From contig CANHVE010000006.1 of the NCBI GenBank assembly GCA_947464015.1, forward strand, positions 1 to 34,850: 34,850 nt of DNA, in the 5' to 3' direction. Numbering within the stretch: the stretch's first letter is position 1; every line of letters begins with the position of its first letter. A program made the translations under genes and the position numbers. Below the pieces are notes generated by a model. That model was not told where the DNA came from. It ran no database searches and worked only from the letters and a program-made list of their open reading frames with translations. The DNA comes from Saprospirales bacterium. Its GTDB lineage: Bacteria; Bacteroidota; Bacteroidia; Chitinophagales; CAMDFR01. Shown one piece after another: positions 19,388-27,363 of the stretch.

Positions 19388-21298
19388 TTATGCGACGATA
19401 TGGGCAAATTGTTCATCATACTCAACCAACTCATATTCATCCTGTATTCGTTTCTCAAAGATAGTATCTATTTCATTGCTATCGTAACCTTTCCATAGAT
19501 AAAAATCTTTCATTTTCTTTTTTAATTCAGTTCGGTCAATTTTTTTATAAATCTTACAATTACTAATGCCTCGTAACTGAGGCATACTCATTGCCACAAT
19601 ACCTTCAATAATTATTATATCATATCCTTCTATAGAATAAGTTTTATCATTCCGCTCACCCTGTACACTATGATGATGTTGCTTTACTTGTACTTCCTGT
19701 CCATCCATCAAAGCAAACATATCTTTTATTAAATGCAAAATCTGATAACGCTCCCAAACATCTTTACTTTTTACTCGAGCTTCTTTATCGATCAACCAAT
19801 CATCCAGATGTATTTGCAAAACCTTTTTACCAGCCTGTTCCCATGATTTTTGTAAGTGAGTTGCTAATGTACTTTTACCACTGCAAGTATTCCCTCCAAT
19901 ACTTATCACAAATGGCTTTTTACTTGGATACACTTCATAGCGCTCTTTTACTTCTTGAAATATTTTTTCGTATGGTTTATCAATTATAAAATCTACTGCT
20001 TCTTTTAAATTGGCCATCATATAATCTGGTGCAGTTTTAGTGTTCTTACAACCAAAACCGGTACGTACACCAATGGTAGTGCAACCTACATTTTTACCCG
20101 CAATAATATCGCGTTCTGTATCTCCTATAATCCAAGACGAAGCAAAATCGATATGGTATTTAGCAGCAGCTTGTAGTAGCATTCCTGACTTAGGTTTACG
20201 ACAATCACAATCAATTTTATACGCAGCATTTTCTCCTTCATATCCACCATGAGGGTGATGCGGACAATAATAGATATCATCTACTTTACTATGCGATATC
20301 CCTAAAGTCCATTCTAATTTATTATGTATCTGTCTCAATCCTGCTTCATCTGTTAAGTTACGAGCTATCACACTTTGATTCGTAACAACGATAGATAAGA
20401 ATTCACTTTTATTTATTTTTTGAATAGCTGATGCTGTGAAATCATATAATTCTAATTGCTCAGGAAGATGAATTAAATCAACTTCTTTATTGATTACCCC
20501 ATCACGATCTAAAAAGATACAAGCACGTGTATGCTCTAAATGACTGCGCTCTATTTTCCCTGAATTAAAATCATTTGTAACTAAGGCTAATCGATCGGGA
20601 GTGCCCATATCTTTTAAATACTCAGGAGTATTATAGCCATACATCGCTATCTGGGTATACAATTTCGGAAAAACATCTTTACCAAAATCTGCTTTTACCC
20701 CAGCCTCTAAATGTTTTAAAATGCTTGGTTCGAATACATATAAACCAGCATTGACTAAATTTCTAAAAAAGGTTGTCTCTGGATGAGGTTTTGAATGAAA
20801 AGCTGTGATTCGGTCTTCTGAATCCATATCTACTAAATCGCTATCATATGGATGGTCATTGGGATGAAGGACTAAAGTAGCTTCACTTTTTTTTGCCTGA
20901 TGAAATGCTAATAAGCGTTCTAAATCCATATACATCATCACATCGCCATATAATACTAGAAATGTATCGGTCAACTCTTGTTCGATGGCTTTAATGCCTC
21001 CAACAGTTCCCAATGGAGTTTCTTCGATATAATACTTGATTTCTACTCCAAAAGCTGAACCATCGCCAAAATAATTTTTTATTTGCTGGTAAAAATGATT
21101 GACGATAAAGTGAAATTGCTTGATGCCATAACGTTTGCAGAGTTCTATTTGATGAAGTAAAATAGGTTTCCCCGCAATTTCAATCATTGGTTTAGGAATG
21201 TCTTTAGTAAGTGTTCCTAAGCGTGTACCTTTTCCTCCAGCTAAAATGATGGCTTGCAAATTTTCTCCCTTTTGTTTAGAATGTAAAAATAACATCAA
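19388..21298 (-). CDS. Trifunctional fusion: HddC-like sugar-1-P nucleotidyltransferase + HAD-IIIA (GmhB-like) phosphatase + uridine-kinase-like P-loop domain
   Basis: 636 aa. aa ~14-245: AIILAGGKGTRLGTLTKDIPKPMIEIAGKPIL. aa ~258-425: RACIFLDRDGVINKEVD...YYCPHHPHGGYEGE...CDCRKPKSGMLLQAA...WIIGDTERDIIAGKN. aa ~455-636: FVISIGGNTCSGKSTLATHLQKSW...QIHLDDWLID...YDIIIIEGIVAM. Confidence 0.88.
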   Translation of the reverse strand: MMLFLHSKQKGENLQAIILAGGKGTRLGTLTKDIPKPMIEIAGKPILLHQIELCKRYGIKQFHFIVNHFYQQIKNYFGDGSAFGVEIKYYIEETPLGTVGGIKAIEQELTDTFLVLYGDVMMYMDLERLLAFHQAKKSEATLVLHPNDHPYDSDLVDMDSEDRITAFHSKPHPETTFFRNLVNAGLYVFEPSILKHLEAGVKADFGKDVFPKLYTQIAMYGYNTPEYLKDMGTPDRLALVTNDFNSGKIERSHLEHTRACIFLDRDGVINKEVDLIHLPEQLELYDFTASAIQKINKSEFLSIVVTNQSVIARNLTDEAGLRQIHNKLEWTLGISHSKVDDIYYCPHHPHGGYEGENAAYKIDCDCRKPKSGMLLQAAAKYHIDFASSWIIGDTERDIIAGKNVGCTTIGVRTGFGCKNTKTAPDYMMANLKEAVDFIIDKPYEKIFQEVKERYEVYPSKKPFVISIGGNTCSGKSTLATHLQKSWEQAGKKVLQIHLDDWLIDKEARVKSKDVWERYQILHLIKDMFALMDGQEVQVKQHHHSVQGERNDKTYSIEGYDIIIIEGIVAMSMPQLRGISNCKIYKKIDRTELKKKMKDFYLWKGYDSNEIDTIFEKRIQDEYELVEYDEQFAHIVA

Positions 21299-21378
21299 TT
21301 AGAGAAAAAAGGCCTTTAATTTTATTAGATCAAAGGAATCCAAAAAAATCCATACTTTTATAACCTAAATACCGATAC

Positions 21379-22041
21379 ATGATTCATAAAATAAAGGGAT
21401 TGCTAAGTATACTGATGATATTAGTAGCAAGTCAAATTCATGCACAATCAGTAGTTTATTATGTAGCTCCAAATCAAGCAGATTGTTCTAGTAATGCCTC
21501 CAAAAAATGTTTTTTAATCAAAAAAAATATCGATGCAGCCTACAGCGTTTTCTCTAGTGATATTGAAGGATTTTATTATGAATCAGGTTTTGAATACATT
21601 ATTCGGGTGCAAATTACAGCGCATGAAAATCCGCCAGTAGGAGTTCCTGCTGCCACTTATAAACTTATTGAAATATTAGATAAAAGAGCTGCTATGCCTA
21701 TAAATACTGATTTTACACTTGAATATAAATGGATGTTATCGAAAATGCAAATCCATAACGTTTTAACAAAACAGACTAAATCAAAAGCGTTTATTACATT
21801 TGGAAGAGACTTAAAAGTGAATGGTTTTAATTCGTGTAATAGTTTTTTTGGGGGCTTCAAACAACGAGAAAATACATTGCTTTTTGAATCTTTGGGTGCT
21901 ACCAAAATGTTTTGTGAAGGTAGTATAGAAGATGTCTTTATGGCACATCTTGCTCAAGTTACTACGTATAAAATAACTAAAAAAAGTTTGTATTTATATC
22001 ACGATAATACCGTATTGATGGTACTTACAAAAGCTAAATAA
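21379..22041 (+). CDS. DUF4377 + META domain secreted protein
   Basis: 220 aa; signal peptide; VVYYVAPNQADCSSNASKKCFLIK...IEGFYYESGFEYIIRVQ (DUF4377-like); ITFGRDLKVNGFNSCNSFFGGFKQ...GATKMFCE (META-like). Confidence 0.75.
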   Translation: MIHKIKGLLSILMILVASQIHAQSVVYYVAPNQADCSSNASKKCFLIKKNIDAAYSVFSSDIEGFYYESGFEYIIRVQITAHENPPVGVPAATYKLIEILDKRAAMPINTDFTLEYKWMLSKMQIHNVLTKQTKSKAFITFGRDLKVNGFNSCNSFFGGFKQRENTLLFESLGATKMFCEGSIEDVFMAHLAQVTTYKITKKSLYLYHDNTVLMVLTKAK

Positions 22042-22048
22042 CAAGATT

Positions 22049-23260
22049 TTATTCATTTTCGAGCCATTGTTGCTCTAATTTCTTTTTCATCTCTAAGTCT
22101 TTGCGAATGGCTGCTGGATAATCATTTAGTTGATATTTATTTTTTTGATCGATAAAATCTTGTGCACTATAATGCTTCGTATACAAGCTACTACTATTGT
22201 CATTGTTGATTTTGCTCCAATCTTTACAAATACCTAAGTTTTCTAACCAATGCAATTCAAACAGTTCTTCCACCACCCATTGATAGATTTTTGTTTGTTG
22301 GTTTTGTACTTCGTGACTATAATTCAACACTAAATCTTGTAAATATAGTTTGCCTTTCTCTTCTTTAGTTTTAATACTTAAATGTGCATGTAGCATTTTC
22401 CAACTGCTATTTTCACTTTTATTATTTTTGTATTTATCCACTTCAATTTGTCTTATGGCAAAAGTTTTTCTATCAATGGTGATTAAGCCTCTAGTCTTTA
22501 CTATATTGCTACTACTCTTGGTGTCGAAATACACATAGTAATTGATTTTATCGCAGGTATCCGCAAAATTATAAGTGAAGTAAGCGCTATTCTTCATATA
22601 CAAAGCCGAACCTAATGGGTAGTTGAAATAATTTTCTAATAATAAATCATTCAAATGTTCGCCATGCACATAGTCGTTTTGTTCAAAATTATTCGAGCGT
22701 GCAATGGTTTGTATACTATATACATCTTTCAAAATCTTCTGCGAATTAACCGCATACTTACTTCCATAGATATCTAAAAATGCTTCAATCAAACGCACAT
22801 AATGACCATTCTCTTTATGTGTTTGCATATAATAGTAATGCTGTTTCATATTAGGTAAACCATATATGCTGTCTAGAGCAGCAACAGCTCTTTTTACAAC
22901 GCTTAAAGCTTTTAATTCAGCAATATTTATTTCACAAGTAACGAATGATTTACTATTCAAATAAATCTTTTTACTCGTATTTAAAAGATTACTATCAAGA
23001 GCAATTCTTACTTCTTCATAAGCAATGTTTTTGATAGTAATAGTTGCATTTTCTTGTAGGTAATTGATTGGTATTTGCAAAGAGAATTTGCCATTTTCAT
23101 CGCTATTACAGGCGATATTAGTACCTTTGATATAGACAGAAATAGCTTCTGCGGGTTTATTAGTTCCTTTTTCAAGCAATTGACAGTTCCAGGTATATAG
23201 TTGCGAATGAGCAACCATATAAAAAAGCAAGAAAAATATGCTGTTTATAATCTTGTACAT
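22049..23260 (-). CDS. Secreted protein with CarboxypepD_reg-like N-terminal domain, unknown function
   Basis: 403 aa; signal peptide; NCQLLEKGTNKPAEAISVYIKGTNIACNSDENGKFSLQIPINYLQENATITIKNIAYEE. Confidence 0.75.
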   Translation of the reverse strand: MYKIINSIFFLLFYMVAHSQLYTWNCQLLEKGTNKPAEAISVYIKGTNIACNSDENGKFSLQIPINYLQENATITIKNIAYEEVRIALDSNLLNTSKKIYLNSKSFVTCEINIAELKALSVVKRAVAALDSIYGLPNMKQHYYYMQTHKENGHYVRLIEAFLDIYGSKYAVNSQKILKDVYSIQTIARSNNFEQNDYVHGEHLNDLLLENYFNYPLGSALYMKNSAYFTYNFADTCDKINYYVYFDTKSSSNIVKTRGLITIDRKTFAIRQIEVDKYKNNKSENSSWKMLHAHLSIKTKEEKGKLYLQDLVLNYSHEVQNQQTKIYQWVVEELFELHWLENLGICKDWSKINNDNSSSLYTKHYSAQDFIDQKNKYQLNDYPAAIRKDLEMKKKLEQQWLENE

Positions 23261-23307
23261 AACTCAAGCGAATTTAATATAAAATTAGTTTTAATATTGT
23301 CAGTAAT

Positions 23308-24225
23308 ATGTCAAAAAGTTTAAAGCCTTATTTATTATTACATTTACTTGTATTCATTGTGAGTTTTACGGGTATTTTTGGTAAAGCAATTCATTTACAA
23401 GAAGGCGTTTTAATTTGGTATAGATTGCTATTTAGTGTCTTTTTTCTTGGCTTATATATTCGATTTTTTATCCAAACAACTCCAATCAAAAAAGAATTTA
23501 GATGGAAAGCAACCATGGTAGGATGTTTATATGCGGTTCATTGGTTGTTATGGTATGGTTCTATTAAATATGCAAATGTTTCTATTGCTATGAGTACTAT
23601 ATCTACTGTTGCGGTATTTAATGCATTGATCAATCCATTTATCAGTAAAAATAAATTTAATGTAGCGGAGTTATTTCTTGCCAGTTTAGCTTCTATTGGT
23701 ATGATATTGATTTTTCAAGCCAAAAGCGGACATACATTTGGAACCATCTTAGGTATTATAAGTGCATTTATTGTGGCAGTGGCTAGTATTTTCAATAAAG
23801 ATTTGACCGAGAATAATGATCCATATCGATTAACCCTATGGGAATTTGCTAGTGCCTTATTATTTGTTACCTTGATTATGCCTATTTATTTACAATTCAA
23901 TAAAGGGATTGCGCTAGTTCCTACTACTAATGAAATATATATGTTGTTTGTCTTTGTGATTGTATGTACACTTTTGCCTTTTATTATGAATTTGTATGTA
24001 CTGCGTAAAGTGAGTTCATTTACTTCTAATTTAGCCTTTAATATGGAGCCTGTATGGGGCATTATTGCAGCCATCATTATATTTAAAGAGCAAAAAGAAT
24101 TAAATACACAATTTTACCTAGGACTACTTTTGATTTTAAGTAGCGTATTGATTTATACCATCATTCGCTATTATCAAAATAATACAGTGAATGTGCTGAT
24201 GAAAAGTGATGATTCGGCAGAGTAA
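23308..24225 (+). CDS. EamA/DMT family transporter
   Basis: 305 aa; about 10 hydrophobic helices; AMSTISTVAVFNALINPFISKNKF...FTSNLAFNMEPVWGIIAAIIIFKE. Confidence 0.85.
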   Translation: MSKSLKPYLLLHLLVFIVSFTGIFGKAIHLQEGVLIWYRLLFSVFFLGLYIRFFIQTTPIKKEFRWKATMVGCLYAVHWLLWYGSIKYANVSIAMSTISTVAVFNALINPFISKNKFNVAELFLASLASIGMILIFQAKSGHTFGTILGIISAFIVAVASIFNKDLTENNDPYRLTLWEFASALLFVTLIMPIYLQFNKGIALVPTTNEIYMLFVFVIVCTLLPFIMNLYVLRKVSSFTSNLAFNMEPVWGIIAAIIIFKEQKELNTQFYLGLLLILSSVLIYTIIRYYQNNTVNVLMKSDDSAE

Positions 24226-24819
24226 CTATTCTAATAGTTTAGTAAAGTTTTCAAATGTTTTGATTGGACCGTCGATAATAAAAGAGTTTACCATCCAAGC
24301 TGGAATACCATCTGTTTCAGTATAAGAAGAAGTCTCCACTTGTGTGGTTTTATCATCTATTTTTTTGAAACTCCAATAACCTTCACTAATTTTTATACGG
24401 ATAAATCCTTTTTTTGCAGGATATAAATCGGGTGCTGCTTTGAATCGGAAATAGGTTGTTTGAGTAGCTGCATCATACGAACGAGTCAATTTGTATACGG
24501 CATCTCTATTTTCCATGGGCCATGGCAACTTTATCTCATAATATGAAACCAATTCATTTGGATTTGTACCCGCTTTTAATTCTGATTTTTGTATATCACT
24601 CATCCAAGCAGAATGACCAGCAACATCGGCATATTTTTTAATTACTTTATCGATAGGAGCTTTTATTGTACATACAATTTTATACATTTTATAAGCTTTG
24701 CCCGAATCTTTTATGTAAGCTTTGATCGCTCCTTTGGTTTTTTCTAATTTCCAATCTTTTTGAGCTTGTAGAGGGATATAACTGAAACTAAATAATAAAA
24801 TGGCAATAAGATATCTCAT
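24226..24819 (-). CDS. START domain-containing secreted protein
   Basis: 197 aa; signal peptide; KAYKMYKIVCTIKAPIDKVIKKYADVAGHSAWMSDIQKSEL...YEIKLPWPMENRDAVYKL, as in START lipid-binding proteins. Confidence 0.8.
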   Translation of the reverse strand: MRYLIAILLFSFSYIPLQAQKDWKLEKTKGAIKAYIKDSGKAYKMYKIVCTIKAPIDKVIKKYADVAGHSAWMSDIQKSELKAGTNPNELVSYYEIKLPWPMENRDAVYKLTRSYDAATQTTYFRFKAAPDLYPAKKGFIRIKISEGYWSFKKIDDKTTQVETSSYTETDGIPAWMVNSFIIDGPIKTFENFTKLLE

Positions 24820-24849
24820 AGAAATAGTAGAAATAGGTGAATAGATTAA

Positions 24850-25944
24850 TTAATTTTTTTCTAGTGGGTATGTTTTACCATTCCAGTATACAAATATTTT
24901 GTAAGGAAGCGGTTTGTAGATGATTACATTGTTGTATAACTGTAATTGTTGAACGGATTCATTACTTACATTAATTTGTTCACCATTATAAAATGCTTTT
25001 AAACGCATATCTAAATCGGTATAGATTAAAACATTATTATCTACAGCTGTTTTAGCAGGAGTAAAATTTTCTAATCTGATTTTTTGACCTTTATAAAAGC
25101 AATAAAAAAATCCTTGATTATCAGTATAAGTCAAAATATTTTGTTTGATGCTATATGACTTAGGTGCAATATCCATAAGTGTTTCCACTTCGCCATCGTA
25201 AAATACTTTAAAGGTATTATCATTAGTAACATAGGCTACTATGTTTTCACCAACTTGATAATTTTTAGGTGGGAATGATTCAGGATTATACATTTGATCT
25301 TTATAATACACTTTAAAGTTATCGATATAGTCGGTATAAGCGATTGTATTTCGTTCAGCTTTGAATTCTTTAGGGGCAATGCTTTCAATCGTAGTTTTTT
25401 CGCCATGAGTATATACACACATCGCTCTATTTTGATCGAAATAAACCAACATATTATCAGCTACTTTAAAGTCGAATGTTGTATCTGCCCAATTTTCTAA
25501 AGTGGTTATTGCGCCATTTTGAAAGACTTTCATGGCATTCATATAATCGATATAAGCAATCATACTATCACCAAATTGTGTTCTATATGACCACGTATCA
25601 TAAGTCTCAATTTTATTATTCCATAAGATTTTTAAATTTCTGAAATACATATAGCCAAATAGAAAATCGGTATTTCCTACTTGAGAAGGCACTGCATCTT
25701 GCAATTCGTTTGCTTTGCCATTATAATATACTTTAAATCTGTTTTGAAAATCGACATAGGCAACATAACTCCCTCCTACATAAAAACTTTTTACTGGATT
25801 AAATTCCAAACGTTTGATTTCACCATTATCAAAAACATAAAACCACTTTTGATCATCTTCAAATGCGCCTATATTTTGTGCCCATAACTTGGTACAAGAA
25901 AGGAATAAATAAAAAGTAACAAGTAGTAAAAAACTTTTTTTCAT
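24850..25944 (-). CDS. Secreted repeat protein, unknown function
   Basis: The probable start is the internal ATG at 25944 (MKKSFLLLVTFYLFLSCTKLWAQ signal peptide). About ten copies of a ~35-40 aa unit such as VAYVDFQNRFKVYYNGKANELQD / IAYTDYIDNFKVYYKDQMYNPES / ILTYTDNQGFFYCFYKGQKIRLEN. Confidence 0.75.
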   Translation of the reverse strand: MKKSFLLLVTFYLFLSCTKLWAQNIGAFEDDQKWFYVFDNGEIKRLEFNPVKSFYVGGSYVAYVDFQNRFKVYYNGKANELQDAVPSQVGNTDFLFGYMYFRNLKILWNNKIETYDTWSYRTQFGDSMIAYIDYMNAMKVFQNGAITTLENWADTTFDFKVADNMLVYFDQNRAMCVYTHGEKTTIESIAPKEFKAERNTIAYTDYIDNFKVYYKDQMYNPESFPPKNYQVGENIVAYVTNDNTFKVFYDGEVETLMDIAPKSYSIKQNILTYTDNQGFFYCFYKGQKIRLENFTPAKTAVDNNVLIYTDLDMRLKAFYNGEQINVSNESVQQLQLYNNVIIYKPLPYKIFVYWNGKTYPLEKN

Positions 25945-25985
25945 ATAATAAATATAAGCCAATATTTCTGCAATAACAGTACCAA

Positions 25986-26615
25986 TTATGCGCCCCATTT
26001 TTCGGGGTTTGCATACCATTTCATCAATAAATCTTTGTCGGCTGCACTCACATAGTTATTTTGAATAGCCATTTCTATTAAAACAGGGTAATTGCTCAAG
26101 GTGAAAAAGGGACAATTAGCTGCAGCAAATGCTTGTGTAGCTTTCTCAAATCCATAGGTGAAAATGGCTCCTAATGCGATAATCTCTGCACCAGCCTCTC
26201 GTAAAGCTTCAATAGCTTTTAAACTACTTCCTCCAGTTGAGATTAAATCTTCTATGACCAATACCCGATTTCCTTTTTCAATTTTTCCTTCTACCATATT
26301 TCCTAATCCATGTGCCTTGGCGCTACTTCTAACATAGATAAATGGTTTCTCTAGCACTTCAGCCACTAATACTCCATGTGCAATGGCTCCAGTAGCAACT
26401 CCTGCAATAACGTCAATCTCTTTAAATTGTTCTTGGATAATGGTTGCAAATGAATTTTTAATCAAATTTCGCGCTGCTGGAAAAGATAATACATATCTAT
26501 TGTCGCAATAGATAGGGCTTTTTAACCCACTAGCCCAAGTAAATGGTTCGTTTGGACTTAATTTGACAGCACCTATTTGTAGTAAGTTTTTGGCAACTTC
26601 TTCTGCAATTTGCAT
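25986..26615 (-). CDS. pyrE: Orotate phosphoribosyltransferase
   Basis: 209 aa; FTWASGLKSPIYCDNRYVLSFPAARNLI...VIAGVATGAIAHGVLVA...RVLVIEDLISTGGSSLKAIEALREAGAE. Confidence 0.95.
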   Translation of the reverse strand: MQIAEEVAKNLLQIGAVKLSPNEPFTWASGLKSPIYCDNRYVLSFPAARNLIKNSFATIIQEQFKEIDVIAGVATGAIAHGVLVAEVLEKPFIYVRSSAKAHGLGNMVEGKIEKGNRVLVIEDLISTGGSSLKAIEALREAGAEIIALGAIFTYGFEKATQAFAAANCPFFTLSNYPVLIEMAIQNNYVSAADKDLLMKWYANPEKWGA

Positions 26616-26681
26616 AGAATATATTTTTGAATTTGTAATTAGAAAATTTGTAAACTCTTCATGAATACCTGTTCAAATTAC

Positions 26682-26689
26682 TATATTTG
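26682..26689 (+). promoter_or_regulatory. Candidate Bacteroidota -7 box (TATATTTG) immediately upstream of the NUDIX gene
   Basis: TAnnTTTG match ending only 5 bp before the ATG at 26695. Confidence 0.5.
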
Positions 26690-26694
26690 TATTC

Positions 26695-27354
26695 ATGATT
26701 CAAAGTTATAAAATATATCTGAACAATAATGAAGTAATTCTATATGATGAAGCATATTGGAACTTTAAAAATTATATTATTAAAGAAAAAGAACAGTATA
26801 TAGCTTTTGAGAATGAAGAACAAATCAAACAATTACTAGTCATTATTACTGAAAAATATAAAGACCATGTATTTTTTATTGTAGCCAAAAAACTAGAAGA
26901 GCTGAAAATTGCATTTTTTAATCAATTTAAGTTAGTAATTGCTGGCGGTGGTATCACCTATAATAAAGAGGGAGATATATTATTTATTTTGCGCAATGGA
27001 CACTGGGATTTGCCTAAAGGAAAAATCGAACCAGGAGAATATATTACGGATGGTAGTATGCGAGAAGTAAAAGAAGAAACAGGTATTCGAGTGAAAGAAA
27101 TTTGGCAAAAATTAGGTTGTACTTACCATACTTATAATTTACATAATAAATCCATTTTAAAAGAAACTCATTGGTTTAGTATGCGTGGTAAAACTACCAG
27201 TAAATTAAAGCCTCAAAAGAAAGAAGGGATAGAGGAAGTGCGTTGGGTGAAAGATGAAGATATTGATTTATTATTAAAAAACTCATATCCAAATATTCGC
27301 GATATTATTGAAAAAACGCGCATCATGAATCAAGCTCAACAAAGTTTATTTTAA
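26695..27354 (+). CDS. NUDIX hydrolase
   Basis: 219 aa; Nudix box GKIEPGEYITDGSMREVKEETGI. Confidence 0.9.
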   Translation: MIQSYKIYLNNNEVILYDEAYWNFKNYIIKEKEQYIAFENEEQIKQLLVIITEKYKDHVFFIVAKKLEELKIAFFNQFKLVIAGGGITYNKEGDILFILRNGHWDLPKGKIEPGEYITDGSMREVKEETGIRVKEIWQKLGCTYHTYNLHNKSILKETHWFSMRGKTTSKLKPQKKEGIEEVRWVKDEDIDLLLKNSYPNIRDIIEKTRIMNQAQQSLF

Positions 27355-27363
27355 TCTCCTAAA

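Noticed and set aside
25945-26019. N-terminal extension of the repeat protein (MVCKPRKMGRIIGTVIAEILAYIYY)
   Set aside because: It overlaps pyrE, and the internal Met at 25944 begins a clear signal peptide, so the upstream start is unlikely.
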